This document shows, piece by piece, positions 1 to 8,226 of a stretch of DNA of 64,000 nucleotides. The first letter of the stretch is position 1; each line of letters begins with the position of its first letter. Made by a program: the position numbers and the translations under genes. The stretch spans positions 1,488,001 through 1,552,000 of the forward strand of contig NZ_ATVJ01000001.1 in assembly GCF_000420665.1 (NCBI RefSeq), in the 5' to 3' direction. The notes below the pieces were generated by a model. That model made no database searches, was not told the DNA's origin, and worked only from the letters and a program-made list of their open reading frames with translations. This DNA is from Ponticaulis koreensis DSM 19734 (GTDB lineage: Bacteria > Pseudomonadota > Alphaproteobacteria > Caulobacterales > Hyphomonadaceae).

Positions 1-645
1 GATCCGAAAGACTGGAACAAGCTGATTGCGGACCCTGAAACGCTGGTCATTGATACGCGTAACTCTTTTGAGTTCGACATGGGTACGTTTAAAGGCGCAG
101 TGGACCCTGAAACACGCACCTTCCGCGAGTTTCCAGGCTGGGTGGACCAGCATGTCGGCAAGCCGGGTGAGCGCAACGCCAAGAAGATCGCCATGTTCTG
201 TACTGGCGGTATTCGGTGTGAGAAGGCGACAGCCTATCTGAAAGAAATGGGCCATGACGAGGTGTATCACCTCAAGGGTGGCATCCTGAAGTATCTTGAA
301 GATGTGCCTCAGGAGGAAAGCCTCTGGCAGGGCGAATGCTTCGTTTTTGACGAACGGGTCGGCATTAAGCACGGCCTTGAGCTGGGCGAATATGTCAGCT
401 GCCATGCGTGCGGCCGGGGCGTCAGCCCTGAAGGTCAGACGTCCGAGAACTATGTGCCGGGCGTCTCCTGCGACTATTGTATCGACAAGTTCACGGAGAA
501 TGATCGCGAGCGGTTCCGCCAGCGCCAGCTCCAGCTGGAGCTGGCCAAAAAGCGCGGTGAAGCGGGTATGGGGCCAGAGGCACGTCCGGACCTTCTGCGC
601 GAACACCGCGAAGCCGAAGACATGCAGGAAAACGGGGAGGGGTAA
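1..645 (+). CDS. trhO: tRNA uridine(34) hydroxylase TrhO (rhodanese family), 5'-truncated by window edge
   Basis: The reading frame is open from base 1, so the true start lies outside the window. What remains is the rhodanese domain and the C-terminal region of the YceA/TrhO family, which hydroxylates U34 of some tRNAs to 5-hydroxyuridine with oxygen. The rhodanese active-site loop [10 protein letters not shown] is intact, with the catalytic Cys in the CTGGIRC hexapeptide-type loop. Downstream there is the family's cysteine-rich stretch (SCHACGRG, then SCDYC), which looks like a metal-binding or structural module. The stop codon overlaps the start of the next gene (TAATG), so the two are probably translationally coupled. 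The missing N-terminus would hold the acylphosphatase-like part of the protein. Confidence 0.9.
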   Translation, partial: DPKDWNKLIADPETLVIDTRNSFEFDMGTFKGAVDPETRTFREFPGWVDQHVGKPGERNAKKIAMFCTGGIRCEKATAYLKEMGHDEVYHLKGGILKYLEDVPQEESLWQGECFVFDERVGIKHGLELGEYVSCHACGRGVSPEGQTSENYVPGVSCDYCIDKFTENDRERFRQRQLQLELAKKRGEAGMGPEARPDLLREHREAEDMQENGEG

Positions 646-1295
646 TGCCCGTACCCGTTCTCTACAGCTTCCGCCGATGCCCTTATGCCATGCGTGCGCG
701 CCTTGCGATCCAGTCTTCCGGCACGCAGGTCGAGCTGCGGGAAATCCACTTGAAGCACAAGCCCGAGCATATGCTGGAGGCATCGCCCAAAGGCACGGTG
801 CCTGTTCTTATTTTTCCGGATGGCAGCGTGATCGATGAAAGCCTCGATGTGGCTAGATGGGCACTCGCAGAGGCTGACCCCCAAGGCTGGCTGGCGCCGT
901 TTGAAGCTGATCGCGAAGCGTCCGACTTCCTGATTGCGCGCAATGATGGCCCGTTCAAACATCATCTCGACCGGTATAAATATGCCAGCCGCTATGAAGA
1001 TGTGGATGCGAGTGAGCATCGCGCTGAAGGGCTCAAAATTCTGGAAGACCTTGATGCCCGTCTGGCCGACACCGGCTATCTGATGGCGCCGGCATTCACT
1101 TTTGTGGATGCCGCCATCGCCCCGTTTGTGCGCCAGTTCCGCATTCCGGACAAAGACTGGTTTGATAATCTGCCTCTGCCTGCGCTCATCAAATGGGTGC
1201 ACGACTTCATGGAAAGCGACCGCTTTGCCAGCGTCATGGAAAAGTATCCCCGGTGGGAAGGCGGCGAGGGCGAGCTGTTTCCGGCTGCCCTCTAG
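645..1295 (+). CDS. Glutathione S-transferase family protein
   Basis: This 216-residue cytosolic protein has an N-terminal thioredoxin-fold GST domain. The active-site region reads RRCPYAMRARLA, giving a Cys-Pro-Tyr-Ala motif like that of glutaredoxin- or omega-type GSTs, followed by the cis-Pro segment GTVPVL and the glutathione-binding motif DESLDVARW (residues about 60-70). The C-terminal half is the all-helical GST_C domain. The start overlaps the trhO stop by one base, indicating an operon. Substrate cannot be read from sequence; a Cys-type GST more often acts as a thiol transferase or dehydroascorbate-type reductase than as a conjugating enzyme. Confidence 0.88.
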   Translation: MPVPVLYSFRRCPYAMRARLAIQSSGTQVELREIHLKHKPEHMLEASPKGTVPVLIFPDGSVIDESLDVARWALAEADPQGWLAPFEADREASDFLIARNDGPFKHHLDRYKYASRYEDVDASEHRAEGLKILEDLDARLADTGYLMAPAFTFVDAAIAPFVRQFRIPDKDWFDNLPLPALIKWVHDFMESDRFASVMEKYPRWEGGEGELFPAAL

Positions 1296-1301
1296 CTGTT
1301 C

Positions 1302-2102
1302 CTAATCCAGCGCGAAGCTAAGGCTGGCAAAGCTTGTCGCATAGTCGGCGCCAAAAGCACGTTCTGATACGGGCATGGCCCACGCTGCGTGAAGATACCA
1401 GTCACCTTCCGGCGGGCGGTCGAAGTTGACCATACCGTTTTCATCAGTCGTGATTTTGACCGGCTCGGTTATCGTGTCCCTGCGGTTGATATGCAGCGTG
1501 CCCCCTTCAAGTGGTTCACCCAGATAGAGAAGCTGGAAGGACAGTGTCTCGGAGCACCCCTCTGACGGGCTTTCGAGCGGGATGATTTCCAGCACATGGC
1601 CGACCGGCTGGCTGATAAAGCCTGTTTCACAAGCTGCCTCACCTTCCGGCAGGACAAGCGCTTTCATGAAGCGGGAATAAACTTCTGTGCCGGGGCGGTT
1701 CAGGTCTCCGCTGGACGCCCTGTGGCGCAGTATGGGTGAAATACCTTCCTCTGCGGCGTATTCCAGAAACGTCTCGGCATCCAGCCGACTACTTGCGCGG
1801 AATGTTGTGAGCGTAAGCATGTGAGCTTCATCCGGGGACATATCGAGCTGGAGCGTGTCGCCCGGCTGCAAATCTGCTGCTTCCGTCAGAAGTGAGCGGC
1901 GCATGCTCGCAGATTCCAGCGTCATGGAAACCAGACGCGCCGGATGCATATTGTAAGAGGCCAGGTCGTCAGCATGCCCGGAGAAGAAGCTCACGGTGAC
2001 GCCAGTGTCGCTGCGGTCTGCTTCCATCCATGCGTCGTGTGCACATACGGGCAGGGCGGCAAGGGCGAGGCAGGCTGAAGCCAGAGCTGTTTTTCCTAGC
2101 AT
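1302..2102 (-). CDS. Exported DUF4198-like protein
   Basis: The 266-residue product starts with a clear signal peptide (charged N-terminus, Ala/Leu-rich core, likely cleavage after PVCA) and the mature protein opens with HDAWMEAD, matching the AHD-W start typical of DUF4198/NikM-like periplasmic proteins. The rest is predicted beta-rich, with a C-terminal segment resembling an Ig-like module (TDENGMVNFDRPPEGDWYLHAAW). DUF4198 proteins sit in the periplasm and are often linked to metal or organic-acid transport, but no transporter genes are adjacent here. It converges with the GST gene (6 bp between stops) and diverges from the DUF4331 gene. The function is a family-level guess only. Confidence 0.62.
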   Translation of the reverse strand: MLGKTALASACLALAALPVCAHDAWMEADRSDTGVTVSFFSGHADDLASYNMHPARLVSMTLESASMRRSLLTEAADLQPGDTLQLDMSPDEAHMLTLTTFRASSRLDAETFLEYAAEEGISPILRHRASSGDLNRPGTEVYSRFMKALVLPEGEAACETGFISQPVGHVLEIIPLESPSEGCSETLSFQLLYLGEPLEGGTLHINRRDTITEPVKITTDENGMVNFDRPPEGDWYLHAAWAMPVSERAFGADYATSFASLSFALD

Positions 2103-2245
2103 GGTCGTTCCTCTCTTTGTTCAGAATACACAACAGTTACGGCGCGGTTTTTTAGAGTGGTGCAAAAAAGTTCCGAAAAAAGTGCACAATTTTTCGATGC
2201 CGCTGCGTAACCCAAGTCTCGTCTATTATAATCAGGGAGTTTCAG

Positions 2246-3778
2246 ATGGGACTAAAAGCATTACTCATAGCGGGTGCAGCTATGGCGACGGGGCTATCTG
2301 CTTACGCCTCCAGCCACCGCGAAGCGCCCGGTATTACCGAACAGCCCAAGGTCGACGGCACTGACTTCTACATGTTCCGTAGTTACGAGCCGGGCCGCGA
2401 AAACTACGTTACTTTCATTGCGAATTATCAGCCGCTTCAGCTGCCATATGGCGGTCCGAACTATTTCACTATGGACCCTGATGCCCTTTATGAAATTCAC
2501 ATCGATACGGATGCGGATGCCGTTGAGGACCTCACATTCCAGTTCGATTTTGATAACTCACTGAACAGTGGCGGCATCGCGCTCAATATTGGCGGCGAGA
2601 CCGTTCCTGTGCCGCTGCGCGCAATTGGTGACCCGTCTTCATCCGGAAATCTCAATGAGAGCGAGAGCTATGAGCTCTACATGATCACGGGCGATCGCCG
2701 CACTGGAGAGCGTGTTTCGCTTGGTACGTTCGACAAGCCGTTTGACAATTCCGGCACGAAAACCATTCCGGATTATCCGGGCTATGCCGACCAGTTCATC
2801 TATCCGCTGTCCATTCCAGGGTGTTCCGCGCAAGGCCAAGTCTTCGTTGGCCAGCGCGCAGAAGCGTTTGCGGTGAATCTCGGTGAAATCTTTGACCTTG
2901 TGAATCTCGTGCCAATTGATGGCGATGTGCCGCTTAACGAGAACGGCGACACGTTCCCGGGCGGTATCACGCAGGATCGTGCGAATGATGACCTAGTAGG
3001 CCGCGCGAACGTCACATCACTGGCGATCGAACTGCCGATCGACTGCCTCAATGATGACGGCGACGACATTATTGGTGCATGGACGACAGCCAGCCTGCCA
3101 CAGGCGGAAATCGAAGATCCATCCCCGACCTATGAGCAGACATCTGTTTACGGCGGCGCCTATGTACAGCAGTCGCGCCTCTCAGCGCCTCTGGTGAACG
3201 AGGTCGTCATCGGCCTGCCGGATAAGGATTTGTTCAACGCAGCAGAGCCGACGCAGGACTCAGCGCTGGCAACTTATGTCACGAACCCGACGCTGCCAGC
3301 TCTGCTAGATATTCTCTTCCGTGATGCGGTGAACTCCTCGCTCGGTACGAATATTGAGAATCTTGCGCCGCAAAACTATCCGCGTAACGACCTTGTCGCG
3401 GCCTTCCTGACCGGCATTGACGGGCTTAACCAGCCAGCAGATGTGACCGCGTCAGAAATGATGCGTCTCAACCTAGGCATCGCGCCGACACCGCGTGATC
3501 AACAGAGCACGTTTGGCGTGGCTGGTGACGATCTGGCGGGCTTCCCGAATGGACGCCGTCCTGGCGATGACACGGTCGATATCGCACTTCGCGTAGTCAT
3601 GGGCGCGCTTTGCTATCCGGTGCCAATTCAGGGTGTAGAGACAGACCTCGGTCTTTGTGCCCCTGAAGATGCGCCAGTTGGCAATGTTCCATTCACGGAC
3701 GGTGCGCCAATCAGCGCGAGCGAGCTACCGGACAGCTTCCCGTATCTGAATGACCCGATTCCGGGGGCCACAGGATAA
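2246..3778 (+). CDS. DUF4331 family exported protein
   Basis: The 510-residue protein has a signal peptide (MGLKALLIAGAAMATGLSAYA) and the mature N-terminus SSHREAPGI that marks the DUF4331 family, followed by the DGTDFYMFRSYEPGR segment typical of it. The fold is expected to be a large beta propeller or sandwich in the periplasm or outside the cell; the biochemical role of the family is unknown. Near the C-terminus GRRPGDDTVDIALRVVMG is another conserved family segment. An SD-like GGGAG lies just upstream of the ATG. It is followed after 12 bp by a proline-rich lipoprotein gene on the same strand, so the two are probably co-expressed. Confidence 0.88.
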   Translation: MGLKALLIAGAAMATGLSAYASSHREAPGITEQPKVDGTDFYMFRSYEPGRENYVTFIANYQPLQLPYGGPNYFTMDPDALYEIHIDTDADAVEDLTFQFDFDNSLNSGGIALNIGGETVPVPLRAIGDPSSSGNLNESESYELYMITGDRRTGERVSLGTFDKPFDNSGTKTIPDYPGYADQFIYPLSIPGCSAQGQVFVGQRAEAFAVNLGEIFDLVNLVPIDGDVPLNENGDTFPGGITQDRANDDLVGRANVTSLAIELPIDCLNDDGDDIIGAWTTASLPQAEIEDPSPTYEQTSVYGGAYVQQSRLSAPLVNEVVIGLPDKDLFNAAEPTQDSALATYVTNPTLPALLDILFRDAVNSSLGTNIENLAPQNYPRNDLVAAFLTGIDGLNQPADVTASEMMRLNLGIAPTPRDQQSTFGVAGDDLAGFPNGRRPGDDTVDIALRVVMGALCYPVPIQGVETDLGLCAPEDAPVGNVPFTDGAPISASELPDSFPYLNDPIPGATG

Positions 3779-3790
3779 CAGGAGCACATT

Positions 3791-4135
3791 ATGAGACATT
3801 CAAAATCACTTCTGGAGGTTTCGCGGACGGCCCTGTTGGTTGGCTTTTTAGGGCTTTCGCTGGCGGCATGTTCCGGTGGCGGTGGGGATAATAACAATGG
3901 TGGTCCATTTCCGACGCCGACACCCACGCCGTCGCCGCCACCGCCTCCGCCGCCTCCGCCACCACCTCCACCTCCGCCGCCGCCGGTACCGGCGAGCCAG
4001 GCGGCCTCACAGCTTGGAGGCGGGTTCAACATGGCCTTTACCGAACCGCCTTTCGGCACGCCTTATGACCCGCAGCAGAATGATGTTGCTGAGCTGACGG
4101 CGACTGTGGATCCGATCGACATCGAAAATCCATAG
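3791..4135 (+). CDS. Small proline-rich lipoprotein
   Basis: This 114-residue protein carries a lipoprotein signal with lipobox LAAC (Cys at about residue 27), then SGGGGDNNNGG, a Pro-Thr run and about seventeen consecutive prolines, then a roughly 45-residue acidic C-terminal part without recognisable domain. The polyproline segment should form a rigid extended linker holding the short C-terminal part away from the membrane. It follows the DUF4331 gene by 12 bp with an SD-like AGGAG immediately upstream. The same lipobox-Gly-(PT)n-polyPro leader appears on the DUF1800 lipoprotein at 9678-11486. The reverse strand over the proline run encodes a Gly-rich shadow that is not a gene. Confidence 0.8.
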   Translation: MRHSKSLLEVSRTALLVGFLGLSLAACSGGGGDNNNGGPFPTPTPTPSPPPPPPPPPPPPPPPPPVPASQAASQLGGGFNMAFTEPPFGTPYDPQQNDVAELTATVDPIDIENP

Positions 4136-4158
4136 GCGGATGTACCACTTGAAAATGA

Positions 4159-4186
4159 AAAGCCCCGACCATGTGGCCGGGGCTTT
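4159..4186. terminator. Bidirectional rho-independent terminator
   Basis: An AAAGCCCCG arm and a CGGGGCTTT arm form a GC-rich stem with A and T tracts on the two sides. It lies between the converging lipoprotein gene and the membrane protein gene at 4210 and can stop transcription from both. Confidence 0.85.
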
Positions 4187-4209
4187 ATTATGCATGTTGC
4201 CGCGGAAGT

Positions 4210-5109
4210 TTACTCAAACGTCTCCGCGACCACACCGCCGCGACCGGACCAGTTCTCATCCGTAATCGCTGCCCGTGACGTGATGCCGAGGTTTACGAGC
4301 ATAATAAACGCGAATGCGTTTCCGCTGATCACGGTGGATAAACCCATCATGGCAAACAATGTTGGTGTGAAGCTCGTGTCATTCTGCGTCGCCATGCTCG
4401 TCATGACCGGCATCATTAGAAGGAGTTGCAGCACGAGGGACAAAACATAATAGGCTACGATTGGAATTAGAAACGCCCCGAATAATGGCCAGAAACGACC
4501 TTTTGTGACGGCTTCAGCTTCAAAGAAAGTGATTTTGTTGTCCCGTATCGTCACGGCAGAAGCTGGCGCAAATTGTACTGCTAGCGCCAGGAGGCCAAGA
4601 TAGGCCGCCAAATTGAAAATTAGGGCCAGAAAGGGTGCTGCCATGGGGAATCCAGCGGCGACGATCATGACAAGTACGCCAAAGATAAAAACGACAATCG
4701 CCATGACGATCATAGCCAACAGACCCATGAGTATCCACCGGAGGTAGACGCCGATCACGCGCAGCTCGTCTTTGCCGAAGCGAATTGAGAATGCCTCATT
4801 GCGGATATACCGGCGAAGGGCGGATGCTTCGAGCACGGCCATCATGACCACTGTAAGAGGCACGAGGATCGCCATTGTGCCGAACATTCTGCCTATGAAC
4901 GCAAACGCTTCCTCGTTGGATACTGGAACCGTCTGGCCGGGCGCCGTGATACCGAAGCTTGCCATCATATCGAACATCATGAACATGCTGCCACCGAAAA
5001 GAAGTGTCATGGCAATGAACGCCGTAAGAAGCCATTTCCAGACAAAGCTGCCCGGGCCTTTAGTATTCTGAAAATGCATCAGCGCGGAGCTGAAAGTGAA
5101 TTTTTCCAT
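4210..5109 (-). CDS. Multi-pass membrane protein, tandem paralogue A
   Basis: I chose the ATG at 5109 (MEKFTFSSALMHF) because it follows an AAGGGG ribosome-binding site and matches the start of the adjacent paralogue; upstream in-frame codons would run into that gene. The 299-residue product has about six hydrophobic segments (near residues 20-50, 70-95, 115-150, 160-190, 220-245 and 260-285) and no recognised domain. Conserved pieces shared with the neighbour are the N-terminal MEKF-FSSALMHF and FVWKWLL, EASALR-YIR, and the C-terminal AETF(E/D). The second hydrophilic stretch after ASALR is rich in Arg. It is likely an inner-membrane protein of unknown role, and pairing of the products as a heteromer is possible. 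Confidence 0.75.
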   Translation of the reverse strand: MEKFTFSSALMHFQNTKGPGSFVWKWLLTAFIAMTLLFGGSMFMMFDMMASFGITAPGQTVPVSNEEAFAFIGRMFGTMAILVPLTVVMMAVLEASALRRYIRNEAFSIRFGKDELRVIGVYLRWILMGLLAMIVMAIVVFIFGVLVMIVAAGFPMAAPFLALIFNLAAYLGLLALAVQFAPASAVTIRDNKITFFEAEAVTKGRFWPLFGAFLIPIVAYYVLSLVLQLLLMMPVMTSMATQNDTSFTPTLFAMMGLSTVISGNAFAFIMLVNLGITSRAAITDENWSGRGGVVAETFE

Positions 5110-5152
5110 GAGTTGTTCCCCTTGGAGCGAGTTGAAACAGGCGATGAGATGA

Positions 5153-6055
5153 TTAGTCGAAGGTTTCGGCGACGGTGTCTGTCTGGCCGACCCAGTCTGG
5201 ATCGGAGAGAGCTGCCTTAGACGTAATGCCAAGCATGATGAGTTGGAGGATGGGCGCGGTCAGGACGAAAACGCCTACAGTGATCACAGCTGTGATCAGA
5301 TCGGTCTTAAACGCATTGGTCGGATCATATAGAGACCAGTCCTGCGGCGGAGTGTTTGTAAGTTGCAGGATTACGGGGACGACAAAAAGATCGACAATCA
5401 CATCCAGAGCGTAGAACGGCAATGTAACAACCAATGCTGCAGCGAGGAGGCGCCAGAACTTACCAGACACTATTCTTTTTGACGAAATGAAGAGGACTTT
5501 GTTTTCACGGATGGTGAGCGCCGAAGCCGTCATAAAGGATATCGCAACGTAAATCGCAAGGCCAACAAACGGCAGTGCCAACAGCGACGTAATGATAAGG
5601 TTTGTGGTGGCGTTCCGGCTCATGCTTGCAACGATTGCGTTGCCGAACATCATTAGGAAAAGTAATGCTGCGAAGGCGCAGAGAAAGATGATGCCTGCCC
5701 AGCAGAGAAAAACGCCGAGCAGTCTGAATTCGTCTTTGCTGAAGCGAAGGGAAAAGCCCTCTCGTCGGATGTACCAGCGAAGCGCAGAGGCTTCGAACAT
5801 CGCCCAAATCGTGACAAAGAACGGTATAGGCAGGACTGAAAGCCAGATATTCGAAAATGGGCGGATGTAGCGAAAGTCGCCCTGCGCGGCGGCTTCATAA
5901 GCCTGATAAGACGCGTAAAGCGAGAGCATGGCGGCGATGGCATTCGCCAGGCCCAAAACCAGAACATAAGCCAGCAGCCATTTCCACACAAAGCCGGACG
6001 GCCCTTGTGAATTCCGGAAATGCATCAGCGCCGAGCTGAAGCTGAATTTTTCCAT
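5153..6055 (-). CDS. Multi-pass membrane protein, tandem paralogue B
   Basis: The 300-residue product begins at the ATG at 6055 behind a GAGGG ribosome-binding site; the TTG one codon upstream is a poorer start. It shows about six membrane segments and is plainly homologous to the next gene downstream: MEKFSFSSALMHFRN, GFVWKWLL, EASALRWYIRREGFSLRFSKDEFR, and a C-terminal GITSKAALSDPDW...AETFD. The two genes are 43 bp apart on the same strand, which suggests duplication within one operon. No catalytic motif is visible. The name cannot be taken further than a conserved alphaproteobacterial membrane protein. Confidence 0.77.
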   Translation of the reverse strand: MEKFSFSSALMHFRNSQGPSGFVWKWLLAYVLVLGLANAIAAMLSLYASYQAYEAAAQGDFRYIRPFSNIWLSVLPIPFFVTIWAMFEASALRWYIRREGFSLRFSKDEFRLLGVFLCWAGIIFLCAFAALLFLMMFGNAIVASMSRNATTNLIITSLLALPFVGLAIYVAISFMTASALTIRENKVLFISSKRIVSGKFWRLLAAALVVTLPFYALDVIVDLFVVPVILQLTNTPPQDWSLYDPTNAFKTDLITAVITVGVFVLTAPILQLIMLGITSKAALSDPDWVGQTDTVAETFD

Positions 6056-6244
6056 CAAACTGCCCTCATCATCCCGTTTTGATTAAATCGACGTTTGAGT
6101 GGAGGCACAAGGCTATACTCGCGCTTGAGTAGTGTTTGTTTCGTTGAAACTCTTGGCCTTTCGGGCAGGCTGTCGACAAGTGCGGGCGGATCATCCATGG
6201 TCTTTGACAGGATGATTTGAGCGGTTTCTCAGGGGTTTCAGGCA

Positions 6245-7216
6245 ATGCAATTTGTCTTGCATATCGGCACCAACAAGACAGGCACATCGAGTATTCAGCG
6301 CGCCTTTTTTGAAAACCGTGAGGCATTGAAAGAACGAGGTGTCATATACCCGCTGACAGGTCTTGAACCAGAAACCCCAGCACACCACCATTTGTCGCGC
6401 GTGTTGCGAGGCAGGCGCGCCGATGAACTTGGTATGGAGCCAGCCTGGCGGGATTATTTCGTGCGGGAGATACGAGAGTACGATACCTGCGTCCTCTCCA
6501 GTGAGAACTTTCACACTATTCCGAACCCGGATTGTGTCGCTAACCTTTTGCCGAAAAAGCGGACCAAGGTTGTCGTCTATCTGCGCGAACACGCGACCTA
6601 TATGATTTCCTGGTACCAGCAGGCAGTGCAGTCCCGGAATACCGCGATGGACCTGCCGGAATTTGTGGATGCTTTTTTCATCAGCTTTACAGAGCTGGTC
6701 GACCGCTGGGCCAAAGTGTTTGGCAGGAAGAATGTCATTGTCCGCCAGTATGACCGCCGCACACTAAAAAATGGCGATGTGGTAGCTGACCTTGCCAGCA
6801 TTGTGCAGCCGGGGCTTGAGAGCGTATTCGAGAATGACGATTTCGCTTTTAACCAGAGCGTTGCGGGCAATCTATTGTTTACTAAGCGTCTTTTGAATTG
6901 TTTCATCACTAAGTCGGAATCCCTTTCCATCGCGAACGAGATTTCGGCGATGGTGCATCTCGACCCGACCTTTAAAGGCAAAATTGAAGTCGATCAGTCT
7001 GTCGTGAAGCGCGCTGCATTTCTGGCGAAGAATGATCGCATCACACTAAAGAAGAGATACGGCCTCGATCTCATCCCGCGTCATGAAGGCATAGAAGGAT
7101 CGCTCTATCCGGATATGTCCCGCCTGAAACAGGATATCGAGACGATCCGCGCGGAGTGCAAGCGACGCAATTTCAAAGCGGATGAGTATTTCGAGCGCAT
7201 GTTCAGCGCGCTCTGA
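6245..7216 (+). CDS. Sulfotransferase-like protein
   Basis: The 323-residue protein starts with VLHIGTNKTGTSSIQ, which fits the 5'-phosphosulfate-binding loop (K-T-G-(T/S)-(T/S)-hydrophobic) of PAPS-dependent sulfotransferases at the end of strand 1. A second expected element, the 3'-phosphate-binding strand-helix, is plausible at VVVYLREHATYMISWYQQ (Arg, then Ser, residues about 110-125). Such bacterial enzymes transfer sulfate from PAPS to polysaccharides, lipids or other metabolites. No PAPS-synthesis or polysaccharide genes are next to it, so the acceptor is unknown. It is transcribed alone and ends at a strong terminator shared with sdhB. Confidence 0.72.
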   Translation: MQFVLHIGTNKTGTSSIQRAFFENREALKERGVIYPLTGLEPETPAHHHLSRVLRGRRADELGMEPAWRDYFVREIREYDTCVLSSENFHTIPNPDCVANLLPKKRTKVVVYLREHATYMISWYQQAVQSRNTAMDLPEFVDAFFISFTELVDRWAKVFGRKNVIVRQYDRRTLKNGDVVADLASIVQPGLESVFENDDFAFNQSVAGNLLFTKRLLNCFITKSESLSIANEISAMVHLDPTFKGKIEVDQSVVKRAAFLAKNDRITLKKRYGLDLIPRHEGIEGSLYPDMSRLKQDIETIRAECKRRNFKADEYFERMFSAL

Positions 7217-7224
7217 GCTAATAA

Positions 7225-7250
7225 AAAAGCCCGCTCGAAAGCGGGCTTTT
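7225..7250. terminator. Bidirectional terminator between sulfotransferase-like gene and sdhB
   Basis: The perfect stem AAAAGCCCGCT/AGCGGGCTTTT with flanking A and T tracts sits between two converging genes and should end both transcripts. Confidence 0.9.
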
Positions 7251-7272
7251 CCGTTTGCGTGGGGCGCAGTGC

Positions 7273-8052
7273 TTACGCGACGCGCTCAACCATCATTTTC
7301 TTGATCTCACCAATCGCTTTGGCAGGGTTCAGGCCTTTCGGGCAAACCTGCGCACAGTTCATGATGGTGTGGCAGCGATAGAGTTTGAACGGATCTTCCA
7401 GATCGTCCAGACGCTCGCCAGCAGCTTCGTCGCGGCTATCGATCAGCCAGCGGTAAGCGTGAAGCAGGGCTGCAGGGCCGAGATATTTGTCGCCATTCCA
7501 CCAGTAAGACGGGCAGGATGTAGAGCAGCATGCGCACATGATGCATTCATACAGGCCATCCAGCTTGTCACGATCTTCCGGTGTCTGCTTCCATTCTTTC
7601 TCCGGCTCTGGTGTGTCGGTTTTCAGGAATGGCTGCACATAAGCGTGCTGCGCGTAGAAGTTTGTGAGGTCCGGAACGAGGTCCTTCACAACTGGCATGT
7701 GTGGCAGCGGCGCGATTGTGATTGAAGAGCCAGCAATCTCTTTCCAGCCCTTTGTGCAGGCGATCGTGTTGCGGCCACCAATCATCATGGCGCACGAACC
7801 ACAAATACCTTCACGGCAAGAGCGGCGGAATGTGAGCGTAGAGTCGATATGCGTTTTGATGTAGATCAGAACGTCGAGAACCATCGGTCCGCAATCGTCC
7901 ATATCGACGAAGTAAGTATCCCAGCGCGGATTTCCGTCAGCTTCAGGATCATAACGATAGATTTTGAACTTCTTGACGTTCGCACCCTCAGGCTTCGGCC
8001 ATGTCTTGCCTGTTTGAACCTGCGAATTTTTTGGAAGCGTCAGCTGAACCAT
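7273..8052 (-). CDS. sdhB: Succinate dehydrogenase iron-sulfur subunit
   Basis: The 259-residue protein is a full-length SdhB of complex II, which passes electrons from FAD in SdhA to quinone in the SdhCD membrane anchor. The [2Fe-2S] motif CREGICGSC with a later C lies near residues 75-95, and the [4Fe-4S] and [3Fe-4S] ligands are in [15 protein letters not shown] (around 170-185) and [17 protein letters not shown] (around 225-240). The C-terminal Lys-rich helix is typical. It is separated from sdhA by more than 3.7 kb containing the DUF1800/DUF1501 pair and a terminator, so it must have its own promoter in the 174-bp gap upstream. Confidence 0.97.
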   Translation of the reverse strand: MVQLTLPKNSQVQTGKTWPKPEGANVKKFKIYRYDPEADGNPRWDTYFVDMDDCGPMVLDVLIYIKTHIDSTLTFRRSCREGICGSCAMMIGGRNTIACTKGWKEIAGSSITIAPLPHMPVVKDLVPDLTNFYAQHAYVQPFLKTDTPEPEKEWKQTPEDRDKLDGLYECIMCACCSTSCPSYWWNGDKYLGPAALLHAYRWLIDSRDEAAGERLDDLEDPFKLYRCHTIMNCAQVCPKGLNPAKAIGEIKKMMVERVA

Positions 8053-8226
8053 AATATCCCGTCCTTACAAATCTTCAGCGGTTTTATAACCGGCTTTGAA
8101 GTAAAAGATAGATCACTGATAAATTTCTGACAGGTTTTCGATGAAAAGCCAGAACGTCATGATTATTTGACCCCTGTTTGCTCAGTCTACGCCCGAATTT
8201 CAAGGGGTTTTCCGGCGAATCAGCCC
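8053..8226. other. Intergenic region expected to carry the sdhB promoter
   Basis: This gap separates the DUF1501 stop from the sdhB start. I see no stem-loop terminator after the DUF1501 gene in it, so read-through into sdhB is possible, and no convincing -35/-10 pair that I would commit to. It is AT-richer just upstream of sdhB. Confidence 0.4.

Noticed and set aside
3628-4059. Minus-strand poly-Gly open frame
   Set aside because: It is the complement of the polyproline linker of the lipoprotein and of the end of the DUF4331 gene.
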